DNA of 64,000 nt from Faecalibacterium langellae (GTDB lineage Bacteria; Bacillota; Clostridia; Oscillospirales; Ruminococcaceae), in assembly GCF_002549775.1 (NCBI RefSeq), contig NZ_NMTR01000021.1, positions 124,001-188,000 on the forward strand, given 5' to 3'. A program made the position numbers and the translations under genes. How positions within the stretch are numbered: the first letter of the stretch is position 1; each line of letters begins with the position of its first letter. Under the pieces are notes generated by a model. The model saw only the letters and a program-made list of their open reading frames with translations, was not told the origin of the DNA and did no database searches. Positions 35,785 through 43,737 of the stretch are shown one piece after another.

Positions 35785-37143
35785 ATGAAAAAAGCACGTC
35801 ATGCAAAGCCGTTCCGGTTCCAGCTGACCGGCCGCAGAGCCCGGCACGCAAAGCCGGAGCCTGCCGGTACCCGCCTTGTGCGGGGCGTCAGCCTGTGCGT
35901 GGCAGCAGCCTGCCTGCTGCTCAGCGTCACGGTGTACCCCGCCTCGGCAGCCACCAGCATGTCCAGCCTGCAGAACAAGCTGGACAAGCTTTCCCAGTCC
36001 ATCGACCAGCACAAAAAAGAACTTTCCGACGCCAAAAAGCAGGAGTCTGCCGCCAAGGCACTGGAAAGTGAGCTGACCGAGCGGGTGGGTATCATCCAGG
36101 ATCAGATCGCCGTTCTCAGCGGCCAGATCGCCGCCGTGCAGAACAGCATCGGCGAGACCGAGCAGAAGATCAGCGGCAAGGAAACCGAAATCACCGAAAA
36201 AGAAGGCCAGATCGCCGACAAGCAGACCGAGATCGACGGCCAGTGGAGCGATTTCAAAAAGCACATGGCCGCCATGCAGGAGCTGCGGGACGGCGGCAGC
36301 ATCGCCATGCTCAGCGCGGTGAACGACCTGTATGAGCTGCTGACCTTCAATGAGGTCATGCAGGATATCTCGGTGAAGGATACCGAGATCATGGACAACA
36401 TGAAGGCCGCCAAGGCCGACTTGGAAGCGGACAAGGTCCAGCTGGAAAGCGACAAGGCAGAGCTGGAAGACCAGCGCGCCGAGCTGCAGAGCCAGAAGGC
36501 AGATCTGGACGCCCAGAACAGCCAGATGAAGTCCAAGCAGAGCGAGCTGAACGGCAGCATTTCTGCCGCGCAGATGTCGGCGGCCGACGCAAAGAAGGCC
36601 CAGGCAGCGGCTCAGGCAGCCATCGAGTCCGATGAGCTGAACTATGAGGCGGTCAAAAAGCAGATCCAGCAGCTGATCGCGTCCGCTGCTTCCAGCCAGC
36701 CGCAGCTGAGCTTTACTGGCTTTGCCTGCCCGCTCAAGAGCTATACCCGCATCTCCAGCGAGTACGGCTGGCGCAAGAACCCGGTGTCCGGCGTGAACAA
36801 GCTGCACGCCGGCATCGACCTGGCGGCCGCAGGCGGCACGCCCATCTACGCAGCCGCCAGCGGCTATGTGCAGGTGGCGGGCTGGTCCAGCGGCGGCTAC
36901 GGCAACTATGTCATCATCTACCACGGCAAAATGTCGGACGGCAATACCTACAGCACCCTTTACGGCCACATGAAGTCGGTGGCTACCAGTGCCGGCAAGT
37001 ACGTCAAGCAGGGTGAGCTCATTGGCTATGTGGGCTCCACCGGCAACTCCACCGGCAACCATCTGCATCTGGAGGTCTGGAAGGGCGGCAGCAAGGCCAA
37101 CGCTGTCAATCCGCGTGGTTATATCCCGTTCCCGCATAACTGA
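35785..37143 (+). CDS. M23 peptidoglycan hydrolase with coiled coil (FtsEX partner)
   Basis: A 452-residue secreted protein. A signal region (about residues 33-58, ending VYPASAA) is followed by a long coiled coil (about 60-300) of Gln/Glu/Lys/Ala repeats and a C-terminal M23 domain. Zinc ligands look intact (KLHAGIDLA and HLHLEVW), so it may be an active endopeptidase rather than only an activator like EnvC or NlpD. Encoded 16 bp after ftsX. The coiled coil is the expected contact for FtsX. Confidence 0.9.
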   Translation: MKKARHAKPFRFQLTGRRARHAKPEPAGTRLVRGVSLCVAAACLLLSVTVYPASAATSMSSLQNKLDKLSQSIDQHKKELSDAKKQESAAKALESELTERVGIIQDQIAVLSGQIAAVQNSIGETEQKISGKETEITEKEGQIADKQTEIDGQWSDFKKHMAAMQELRDGGSIAMLSAVNDLYELLTFNEVMQDISVKDTEIMDNMKAAKADLEADKVQLESDKAELEDQRAELQSQKADLDAQNSQMKSKQSELNGSISAAQMSAADAKKAQAAAQAAIESDELNYEAVKKQIQQLIASAASSQPQLSFTGFACPLKSYTRISSEYGWRKNPVSGVNKLHAGIDLAAAGGTPIYAAASGYVQVAGWSSGGYGNYVIIYHGKMSDGNTYSTLYGHMKSVATSAGKYVKQGELIGYVGSTGNSTGNHLHLEVWKGGSKANAVNPRGYIPFPHN

Positions 37144-37167
37144 GTGTTGTAAGGAGTTTGGTTTTCT

Positions 37168-37275
37168 ATGAAAGAACAAAAACAAAAGCGCTGGCTGCGC
37201 ATCGGCTGCCTTGTTCTGGCGGGCGTGTTCGCGCTCTCGCTGCTGGGCAGCGTCGTCATGATGCTGCTGTACTGA
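37168..37275 (+). CDS. 35-residue single-pass membrane microprotein
   Basis: Begins MKEQKQKRWLRIGCLVLAGV and ends VVMMLLY: a basic N-terminus then one hydrophobic helix. It has AAGGAG 11 bases upstream, sits between the M23 hydrolase and the S41 protease with no gap, and is expected to be co-translated with them. It may modulate the protease or FtsX; this is inference from position. Confidence 0.6.
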   Translation: MKEQKQKRWLRIGCLVLAGVFALSLLGSVVMMLLY

Positions 37276-37291
37276 CAGGGAGGGGCCGAGC

Positions 37292-38644
37292 ATGAATCGT
37301 AAGATCTCTGTGGGCATGGCGGTCACCATCGTGATCCTTGCCATGACCGTGACCTTTTCCATCACGATGCTGGTGGCCATGCGCCTGTTCGACAGCACGG
37401 TGAACAGCGTCAAGGAAAAGGAGAGCATGTACAACAAGATCGCTGAGGTGGACCGCTATGTCCGCAGCAACGATTATTACACCATCGACGAGACGATGCT
37501 GTACGACCGCCTGACCGCAGGCTACCTGCTGGGCACCGGCGACAAGTATGCCCGCTACTACACCGCCAATGCCTACACCGAACTGATCAATATCCAGAGC
37601 GGCAAGGTCATGGGCATTGGCGTGGAGCTGGGCATGGACCAGACCGGCTACGCCCGCGTGACCAAGGTCTACGACGGCTCTCCCGCACAGGAGGCCGGCA
37701 TCGCGGTGGGCGATTACATCACGGCCATCGGCGACACCGACGTCAAGAGCCTTTCCGGCGTGGATGCCGTGCAGACCCGCCTGCAGGGCGAGGCCGGCAC
37801 CACCGTCACCGTCACCTGGCTGAACAGCGAGGCGGCCAGTAAGACGGCCGAGCTGACCCACTCCGGCTACAGCAGCACCACGGTGGACTACCAGGTGCTG
37901 GACAACGTGGGCTACATCAAAATTCGCCAGTTCGACGGCAGCACCCCCAGTGAGCTGGACTATGCCCTGCGTTCTCTGACCAGCAGCGGCGTCCAGAGCC
38001 TGGTGTTTGACCTGCGCGACAACGGCGGCGGCGTGCTGGACGACGCCATCAGCTGTATCGACCTGATCGCACCGGAGGGTACCGTGGCCTATGCCGAGGA
38101 TAAGAACGGCGAACGCACCGTTCTCGGCAGTAGCGACGACGAGAGCAAGATCGACCTGCCCATGGTCTGCCTGGTCAACGGCAACACTGCCAGCGCGGCA
38201 GAGCTGTTCGCCGCCAGCCTGCGCAGCATGAACGGCGCGCGCCTGGTGGGCACCACCACCATGGGCAAGGGCACCATCCAGAACAGCCCGCAGCGCCTTT
38301 CGGACGGCAGCGCCGTGAGCATCACGGTGGCAAAGCTCATCTGCGGCGACGGCACCAGCTTTGACGGAACCGGCCTGAGCGTGGATGTGGAAAAGGCCTA
38401 CACCACCGAGGAAGCCGCGAACTACTACGATTACACCCCGGAGACTGACCCGCAGGTGCAGCGTGCTGTCAGCGCGGCACAGCAGCTGAGCGGCACCTCC
38501 ACCCTGGGCGGCGTCATTGAGAGCGCCGCATCCTCTGAGGCGGCGGACAGTGAGGCCGCCGGTGCGGTGAGCGCTTCCAGCGAAGAAACGGCTTCTTCTG
38601 CCGCAGCGGAAGCTTCCGGTGAGGCCGCATCCAGCGCAGAGTAA
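37292..38644 (+). CDS. S41 C-terminal processing protease with PDZ domain
   Basis: A 450-residue protein anchored by an N-terminal helix (about residues 8-30). A PDZ domain (about 105-185) is followed by the S41 domain: FDLRDNGGGVLDDA, the catalytic Ser in NGNTASAAELF and Lys in TTMGKGTIQ. The tail after about residue 400 is a Ser/Glu/Ala low-complexity stretch. CtpA/B-type proteases cut exported proteins and cell-wall hydrolases; the neighbours suggest the M23 enzyme as one candidate substrate. Confidence 0.9.
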   Translation: MNRKISVGMAVTIVILAMTVTFSITMLVAMRLFDSTVNSVKEKESMYNKIAEVDRYVRSNDYYTIDETMLYDRLTAGYLLGTGDKYARYYTANAYTELINIQSGKVMGIGVELGMDQTGYARVTKVYDGSPAQEAGIAVGDYITAIGDTDVKSLSGVDAVQTRLQGEAGTTVTVTWLNSEAASKTAELTHSGYSSTTVDYQVLDNVGYIKIRQFDGSTPSELDYALRSLTSSGVQSLVFDLRDNGGGVLDDAISCIDLIAPEGTVAYAEDKNGERTVLGSSDDESKIDLPMVCLVNGNTASAAELFAASLRSMNGARLVGTTTMGKGTIQNSPQRLSDGSAVSITVAKLICGDGTSFDGTGLSVDVEKAYTTEEAANYYDYTPETDPQVQRAVSAAQQLSGTSTLGGVIESAASSEAADSEAAGAVSASSEETASSAAAEASGEAASSAE

Positions 38645-38806
38645 GGATCGCGTAAAGCGGTACGCTGCCGATCGCCGTCCGTGCGCCCCTCTCATGAAAA
38701 GACGTTTTGGAGAGCCCCGCAGGGTGCGGCAAAACGCAAAATAAAAATAATATTTCCGCTGAAGATGCCCAGAGCGAATGCGGAGGGCATTCAAATCGTA
38801 ACACCT

Positions 38807-38841
38807 AAAAAGGCTGCTGCAAACTCTGCAACAGCCTTTTT
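38807..38841 (+). terminator. Terminator after the protease gene
   Basis: AAAAAGGCTGCTGCA pairs with TGCAACAGCCTTTTT. Confidence 0.85.
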
Positions 38842-38862
38842 CTGAGAAAGGATGGCCCCCCA

Positions 38863-39717
38863 ATGCCCGAACTGACCGACATTTCGGTGATCCGCACCCT
38901 GTGCGAAAAATACGACTTTGCCCTGTCCAAGGGCTTTGGACAGAACTTCATCATCAACCCGGGCATCCCCACCAAGATCGTGGATGCCAGCGGCGTGGAT
39001 AAGCGCTACGGCGTCATCGAGATCGGCCCCGGCATCGGCGTGCTGACCAGGGAGCTGGCCAAGCGCGCGGCCAAGGTGGTGTCCATCGAGGTGGACGAGC
39101 GCCTGCCGCCGCTTCTGGCCGAGACCATGGCTGGCGTGGATAATTTCAAGCTGGTATTACAAGATGTATTGAAGGTGGACCTGAAAGCCCTCATTGCCGA
39201 GGAGTTCCCCGGCATGCCGGTGGCCGTGTGCGCCAACCTGCCCTACTACATCACCAGCCCCATCGTGATGAAGCTGCTGGGTGACCGCCTGCCCATCGAG
39301 AGCCTGACCGTCATGGTGCAGAAGGAAGCCGCCGACCGCCTGGCCGCTGTGCCCGGCACCCGCGCTTCCAGCGCCATCAGCTGCGCGGTGAACTACTACG
39401 CCACCTCAAAGCTCATGTTCACCGCCGCGCCGGGTAGCTTCTACCCGGCCCCGAAGGTGACCAGCGCCGTGGTGCGCATGGATATCCGCCCCACCCCCGC
39501 CGTGCAGGTGGAGGACGAGGCGGGCTACTTTGCGCTCATCCGTGCGGCTTTCGGCCAGCGCCGCAAGACCGCCGCCAACGCCATCGCCAGCGGCCTGGGC
39601 CTGCCCAAGGACGCCGTGACCGCCGCCATTGAGGCCGCGGGCTTCGACGCCCGCATCCGCCCGGAGGCCCTCACGCTGGAAGACTTTGCAAAGCTTCAGC
39701 AGGCCCTTGCCCGCTGA
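38863..39717 (+). CDS. rsmA: 16S rRNA dimethyladenosine transferase
   Basis: A 284-residue SAM-dependent enzyme dimethylating two adenosines near the 3' end of 16S rRNA. Motifs: KGFGQNFIINPGI, VIEIGPGIGVLT, VSIEVDERL and the catalytic NLPYYITS. Length is normal. A weak AAAGGA lies ahead of the start. A tRNA follows. Confidence 0.94.
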   Translation: MPELTDISVIRTLCEKYDFALSKGFGQNFIINPGIPTKIVDASGVDKRYGVIEIGPGIGVLTRELAKRAAKVVSIEVDERLPPLLAETMAGVDNFKLVLQDVLKVDLKALIAEEFPGMPVAVCANLPYYITSPIVMKLLGDRLPIESLTVMVQKEAADRLAAVPGTRASSAISCAVNYYATSKLMFTAAPGSFYPAPKVTSAVVRMDIRPTPAVQVEDEAGYFALIRAAFGQRRKTAANAIASGLGLPKDAVTAAIEAAGFDARIRPEALTLEDFAKLQQALAR

Positions 39718-39800
39718 CGGTGCGCACCGGCAACCGGGCTTTATCCGGGCCGCAGACGCTTTGCTGCGCCGGGACAGTGAAAGTTTCCGGTGAGCAGATA

Positions 39801-39829
39801 TTGACAACCCGCCGCTTTTTTGGTATCCT
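39801..39829 (+). promoter_or_regulatory. Promoter of tRNA-Thr
   Basis: TTGACA (39801-39806), 17-bp spacer, TATCCT (39824-39829), about 23 bp before the tRNA. Confidence 0.8.
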
Positions 39830-39851
39830 ATCAAAAAACCGTTCGGGTCAT

Positions 39852-39926
39852 GCTGGTGTGGCGCAATGGCAGCGCAACTGATTTGTAATCAGTGGGTTGC
39901 AGGTTCAACTCCTGTCACCAGCTCCA
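39852..39926 (+). tRNA. tRNA-Thr, anticodon TGT
   Basis: Cloverleaf with acceptor stem GCTGGTG/CACCAGC, D-arm GGCGCAATGGCAGCGC, anticodon stem ACTGA/TCAGT with loop TTTGTAA (anticodon TGT), T-arm with GGTTCAACTCC and encoded CCA. Confidence 0.95.
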
Positions 39927-39933
39927 AGAAAAA

Positions 39934-39966
39934 CCGCTCAGGAACGCTGATTCCTGAGCGTTTTTT
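39934..39966 (+). terminator. Terminator of tRNA-Thr
   Basis: CCGCTCAGGAA pairs with TTCCTGAGCG(T), followed by six T. Confidence 0.85.
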
Positions 39967-40155
39967 GCTGTAAAGCGGGAAATGACGGGCCTGCGGATGG
40001 CCCGAAAGAAGGAACGCGCCAGCGCCGGTCCATGCAGGGGAAGGCCGCGGGCAGCCAAACAAACGAACGATAAGCGAACAAACGAGCCAACAAAACCGGA
40101 GCCGGGGTGCTGCCTGCCGGGCAGCGCAAAAATCTGAAAATCTGGACGAAAAATA

Positions 40156-40184
40156 TTGACAAACTACTGAACCGGTGGTAATAT
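40156..40184 (+). promoter_or_regulatory. Promoter of tRNA-Tyr
   Basis: TTGACA (40156-40161), 17-bp spacer, TAATAT (40179-40184). Confidence 0.82.
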
Positions 40185-40220
40185 ATACAGGCAGTCCGCA
40201 GGACAGCAAAAAGTGAATAT

Positions 40221-40305
40221 GGGCGTGTTCCCGAGTGGCCAATGGGGACAGACTGTAAATCTGCTGCTTTCAGCTTCGGTGGTTCGAATCCACCCGCGCC
40301 CACCA
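40221..40305 (+). tRNA. tRNA-Tyr, anticodon GTA
   Basis: Acceptor GGGCGTG/CGCGCCC, anticodon loop CTGTAAA (GTA), a long variable arm as expected for bacterial tRNA-Tyr, T-arm GGTTCGAATCC and CCA. The first anticodon-stem pair is an A-C mismatch, often tolerated. Confidence 0.93.
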
Positions 40306-40306
40306 A

Positions 40307-40341
40307 GAAAACGCTTGTGTAGAAATACACAGGCGTTTTTC
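40307..40341 (+). terminator. Terminator of tRNA-Tyr
   Basis: AAACGCTTGTGT pairs with ACACAGGCGTTT, followed by T residues. Confidence 0.85.
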
Positions 40342-40367
40342 TTATGTAACTCCGTTGCGGCCATAGA

Positions 40368-40384
40368 CGCGGGTGGATTCGAAC
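40368..40384 (-). repeat. Inverted 17-bp copy of the tRNA-Tyr T-arm
   Basis: CGCGGGTGGATTCGAAC is the exact complement of part of the tRNA-Tyr T-arm and acceptor stem (40282-40298). The surrounding bases do not form a second tRNA, so it is a fragment. Confidence 0.75.
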
Positions 40385-40674
40385 AGCTGCGGCGACGTCG
40401 CTGAAGACGGCGCAAAAACAGCCCAGTGCAACGGCGACGAGCGCGGCCAGCGGCCGAAACAGGGAGGAGCTGTTGGGGCAGCGGCCTGCAGGATGCGAGT
40501 GCCGCCCAAGGCACGAAGCAGACGCAGGGAGCCGCAACCCGTGCTCCTTTTTAGCAGCGCGGCTCGCGAATCCACGGTTGCCCCACAACTGACCATTTCA
40601 ATGGGGGACGATTGCGTTGAGCTTTTTGTTTTGTGTCCGTCTCTAATGGGGCACGCGGGTGTGCGGACTGTACC
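40385..40674. other. Gene-free GC-rich stretch after tRNA-Tyr
   Basis: Overlapping frames on both strands are Arg/Ala/Pro-rich with no ribosome sites or family match, so none is called. It may contain gene remnants. Confidence 0.45.
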
Positions 40675-41592
40675 TTATACCTCTTTGACAACCGCCCCGA
40701 TATCCTTGCGGATGCACAGCGCGCGCGGTGCGATCTCCGGCGGAAGCTGGGCCGGACCCGGATTGATGCAGACATAGAACGCCTGCGGGTTCTGGGCGGT
40801 CATGCGCCAGAAGGGATACTTGATGATGCCGGGGGTGTTGTAGCCCACACCCAGCTCCAAAAATAAAATTTTCTGCCCCTCGTGGCGGCGCAGAAAATCG
40901 CTGTACCGCCCGGCGGCGCGGTGCCAGCCTTCGTCCTCCACAAAGGTGTTGTCCGCCCGAAGATTCATGGTCAGCGGCCGGCCGCAGTGCGGGCAGCGGG
41001 GGACCAGCTCTGCCGGGATGCGCATTTTGAGTGTGACGCCCTCCGGCACGGTCAGGCTGCCGTCCGGTGCGATGGTGTACCCCTGCGCTTCCACCATCCG
41101 GCGCACCAGCGCTTCATTGTCGAAGGTCTCCGGGCAGCAGGGCTCTGCGCACTGGAACAGCCCGTAGTCGCCCTGGGTGTAGAACAGCCGCTTTTTGTCG
41201 AAGCCCGCTTTCTGGAAACAGTGGTCCACATTGGTGGTGAGCACGAAATAGTCCTTGTCCTTCACCAGGCGGAACAAATCGTTGTAGACCGGCTTCGGTG
41301 CGTTCTGATAGCGATTGATATAAATGTACCGGCTCCAGTAGGCCCAGTGCTCCTCCAGAGAGGCGTAGGGATAAAACCCGCCGGAGTACATATCGGCAAA
41401 GCCGTATCGCACGGCAAAATCTGCAAAATACTGCCGGAAACGCGCCCCGTCGTAGACGAAGCCTGCGGAGGTGGAAAGCCCGGCTCCGGCCCCGAGCACC
41501 ACGGCGTCGGCGTCTGCCAGCAGCTGCCTCAGCTGCTCAGCCTGCGCCGAGAAGACGCCGGTAGATTTCGTAGTCCAGATCTTTGAAAACAT
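40675..41592 (-). CDS. SirTM-type sirtuin (protein ADP-ribosyltransferase)
   Basis: A 305-residue Sir2-fold protein. The NAD loop GAGAGLSTSAGF and TTNVDHCFQKAGF are present, with zinc-binding cysteines (CAEPCCP, CPHCGRP). Where classical sirtuins have the catalytic His-Gly, this protein reads YTQGDYG, with Gln, as described for SirTM enzymes that ADP-ribosylate rather than deacetylate. It follows a zinc-type macrodomain gene and overlaps it by 56 bp, the known SirTM-macrodomain pairing. The ATG at 41592 has AAAGGTGA upstream. Its target protein is not encoded nearby. Confidence 0.85.
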   Translation of the reverse strand: MFSKIWTTKSTGVFSAQAEQLRQLLADADAVVLGAGAGLSTSAGFVYDGARFRQYFADFAVRYGFADMYSGGFYPYASLEEHWAYWSRYIYINRYQNAPKPVYNDLFRLVKDKDYFVLTTNVDHCFQKAGFDKKRLFYTQGDYGLFQCAEPCCPETFDNEALVRRMVEAQGYTIAPDGSLTVPEGVTLKMRIPAELVPRCPHCGRPLTMNLRADNTFVEDEGWHRAAGRYSDFLRRHEGQKILFLELGVGYNTPGIIKYPFWRMTAQNPQAFYVCINPGPAQLPPEIAPRALCIRKDIGAVVKEV

Positions 41593-42316
41593 TGAAGATC
41601 ACCTTTCTCACGCTGGTGTCCTGCACCAGAAATTCTTTGATGGTGTGCACGGCGATCTCTGCCGCCAGCTCGTTGGGAAAGTGGAACTCCCCGGTGGAGA
41701 TGCAGCAGAACGCCACGCTTTCCAGCCCATGATTCGCCGCCAGCTGCAGGCAGGAGCGGTAGCAGCTGGCCAGCAGGGCACGGTCCTGCCGGGTCACGCG
41801 GCCGGTAACGATGGGCCCCACGGTGTGCAGCACAAAGCGGCAGGGCAGGTTGAAGGCGGGCGTGATCTTCGCCTGCCCGGTGGGTTCCTCGCGGCCCTGA
41901 GCGCGCATCAGTTCCGCGCAGGCCTGCCGCAGCTGAACGCCGGCAAAGGTGTGGATGGCGTTGTCGATGCAGCGGTGGTTCGGGCAGTAGCAGCCGGTCA
42001 TGCCGCTGTTGGCGGCGTTCACGATGGCGTCGCACCGCAGGGTGGTGATGTCGCCCTGCCACAGGTACAGCCCCGGCTGGATGGGGGCAAGGGCTGCGGC
42101 ATCGGTGATGCCCTTCTCCGCAGCCCGCTGCTGCAGGTAGGCGTCCTGCACCTGCAAAAAGTCTTCCCTGCCGGGCTGCGGCGCACGCACATTCAGCAGC
42201 CCGCGCAGCAGCTGCCGCTGGCCGTCGGTGTCGGCCGGGATGCAGATGTCCCGGTAGGCCGGGTCTTCCTTTAAAAGCGACTGGATGAGAAACAGCCGCC
42301 GCTCGCTCTGGTTCAT
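41537..42316 (-). CDS. Zinc-containing macrodomain ADP-ribose hydrolase
   Basis: A 259-residue protein. After a helical N-terminal part, the macrodomain has LYLWQGDITTLRCDAIVNAANS and the loop GMTGCYCPNHRCIDNAIHTFAG with Cys and His residues that bind zinc in this subfamily, then HTVGPIV and CCISTGEFHFP. Such enzymes remove ADP-ribose attached by SirTM. Start at 42314-42316 follows AAAGGAG. First gene of a two-gene operon with the SirTM. Confidence 0.88.
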   Translation of the reverse strand: MNQSERRLFLIQSLLKEDPAYRDICIPADTDGQRQLLRGLLNVRAPQPGREDFLQVQDAYLQQRAAEKGITDAAALAPIQPGLYLWQGDITTLRCDAIVNAANSGMTGCYCPNHRCIDNAIHTFAGVQLRQACAELMRAQGREEPTGQAKITPAFNLPCRFVLHTVGPIVTGRVTRQDRALLASCYRSCLQLAANHGLESVAFCCISTGEFHFPNELAAEIAVHTIKEFLVQDTSVRKVIFNVFKDLDYEIYRRLLGAG

Positions 42317-42399
42317 GCAAGGCTCCTTTCCCGAAACCGCAGCAACCGGCACAAGCCCCACAGGAATGCCCTGTGAGGCCTGCGGGTCATGCGGAAAAC

Positions 42400-42795
42400 T
42401 TAGAACTCATACGGCGGGTTGCCGGAGAAATCGGCGATCACGCCGTGGGCATCTTCCAGATAAAACACCTCGAAGATGGGGTTCGTGGCCTCGCCGTACT
42501 GGCTTTTCACGATGGGGTTCGCGATGCACATCTCCTTGGCCGCCATGTTGCTCTCAAACACAGCCTTGCCGTGCAGGCGCAGCCAGGCGTACTCCGGGCT
42601 GGAGACGGAGATCTCGATGTTCGGGTTGGCCTGCAGGTCCTTGTAGACCTCCTTCTGGTTGTTGGTGCAGAACCACAGCTTGCCGTCCAGCTCACCGGCA
42701 AACATGAAGGGGCGGCACTTGGCCTTGCCGTCGCGGCCGACGGTGGCCAGATACTGCACCGGGTTTGCGTTCAGAAATTCTACGACCTTGTTCAT
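42400..42795 (-). CDS. Pyridoxamine 5'-phosphate oxidase-like flavin-binding protein
   Basis: A 131-residue split-barrel protein: LNANPVQYLATVGRDGKAKCRPF, LWFCTNNQKEVYKDLQANP and the W/E-containing GKAVFES fit this family, which binds FMN or F420 and often reduces small molecules. It is transcribed away from an HxlR regulator, a common arrangement for redox-sensitive control. Start 42793-42795 follows GGAGGTAA-type sequence. Substrate unknown. Confidence 0.8.
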   Translation of the reverse strand: MNKVVEFLNANPVQYLATVGRDGKAKCRPFMFAGELDGKLWFCTNNQKEVYKDLQANPNIEISVSSPEYAWLRLHGKAVFESNMAAKEMCIANPIVKSQYGEATNPIFEVFYLEDAHGVIADFSGNPPYEF

Positions 42796-42893
42796 GGGAA
42801 AATTACCTCCAGATGAGAAAAAGTGGTTGTTAGCGGTTGCGTTTTTCACTCGCTGACACTATAATAGCGCTGTAGAGCCATTTCGTAAAGTAA

Positions 42894-42907
42894 GCACAAT
42901 ATTGTGC
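42894..42907. promoter_or_regulatory. Palindrome GCACAATATTGTGC between the divergent genes
   Basis: A perfect 14-bp palindrome in the 146-bp gap between the flavin protein and the HxlR gene. It adjoins the minus-strand -35 (TTTACG, 42878-42883, 17 bp from TATTAT at 42855-42860), so it is a likely HxlR operator. Confidence 0.6.
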
Positions 42908-42941
42908 GGTAGTTACCAAAAGGATACCATTGGAGGAAACT

Positions 42942-43322
42942 ATGGAACAAGAAAGGATGCAGGAACTGCCCGCCTGCCCGGTGGAGACGACCCTGACGCT
43001 GATCAGCGACAAGTGGAAGGTGCTGATCCTGCGGGACCTGCTGCAGGGCACGAAGCGCTTCGGCGAGCTGAAAAAATCCATCGGGCACGTCACCCAGAAG
43101 GTGCTCACGGCCCAGCTGCGCGAGATGGAGGCCAGCGGCCTGCTCACCCGCAAGGTCTATGCCGAGGTGCCGCCCCGGGTGGAATACACCCTCACCGAGC
43201 TGGGGTATAGCCTGAAACCGATTTTGGACGCCATGTGGACCTGGGGCGAAGCCTACAAGAGCAGCCGCGGGGCCGCACCGGCCCAGCCGCCCGCAGAAAC
43301 GGAGGCCGCTGATGCCCTATGA
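42942..43322 (+). CDS. HxlR-family winged-helix regulator
   Basis: A 126-residue protein starting MEQERMQELPACPVETTL. The PACPVETTLTLISDKWKVLILRDL start and GLLTRKVYAEVPPRVEYTLTELG wing are diagnostic of HxlR regulators, which often use the conserved Cys as a redox sensor. Start ATG 42942 follows GGAGG by five bases; an in-frame ATG at 42930 lies before that site. Divergent from the flavin protein. Overlaps the AraC pseudogene. Confidence 0.88.
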   Translation: MEQERMQELPACPVETTLTLISDKWKVLILRDLLQGTKRFGELKKSIGHVTQKVLTAQLREMEASGLLTRKVYAEVPPRVEYTLTELGYSLKPILDAMWTWGEAYKSSRGAAPAQPPAETEAADAL

Positions 43323-43685
43323 ACAGGAGTTCCACCGGCAGGGCGCAGTGCTGCTGACCCGGACCGGCGACGCGAGCGTGTGGCAGTTCCGCAATGAGAC
43401 CGGCGAGGGCACTATGACCACCTACGAGCTGTTCCCCGGCGTGGCGCTGAGCTTCAACGATTTCCACATGGCGTCCTTTGATTCCAGCTTTTCCACCCGG
43501 CAGCGGCTGTTTGCGGTGGACTACTGCCGCGAGGGCCGCATGGAATACGCCGCAGCGGCGGCAGCGTGGCCGAGATCGCCGCGCAGGTGGGCTACCGCAA
43601 TGCCGGAAAGTTTGCGGCCGCTTTTAAAAAGGCGACCGGCTGCACGCCGCTGGAATACCGGCAGGAGGCATGCCCGAAAACATGA
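43312..43685 (+). pseudogene. Broken AraC-family regulator (internal deletion and frameshift)
   Basis: The first 78 or so codons (MPYEQEFHRQGAVLLTRTG to CREGRMEY) look like the ligand-binding start of an AraC-type regulator. At about 43550 the frame changes, and only another frame continues as SVAEIAAQVGYRNAGKFAAAF and KKATGCTPLEYRQEA, the second half of an AraC helix-turn-helix, stopping at 43685. The middle of the protein is missing. It overlaps the HxlR gene end and has GGAGG upstream, so it was once an operon partner. Confidence 0.85.
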
Positions 43686-43686
43686 C

Positions 43687-43731
43687 AAAACGGCCCGGCG
43701 CGGAGCGCAAAAACTCCGGCCGGGCCGTTTC
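43687..43731. terminator. Two-way terminator between the AraC remnant and the patatin gene
   Basis: AAACGGCCCGGC pairs with GCCGGGCCGTTT with A-rich and T-rich flanks. Confidence 0.82.
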
Positions 43732-43737
43732 CTGTTA

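Noticed and set aside
40342-40777. Overlapping frames after tRNA-Tyr on both strands
   Set aside because: Arg/Pro/Ala-rich, no ribosome site, no family; may be gene debris but not supportable as genes.
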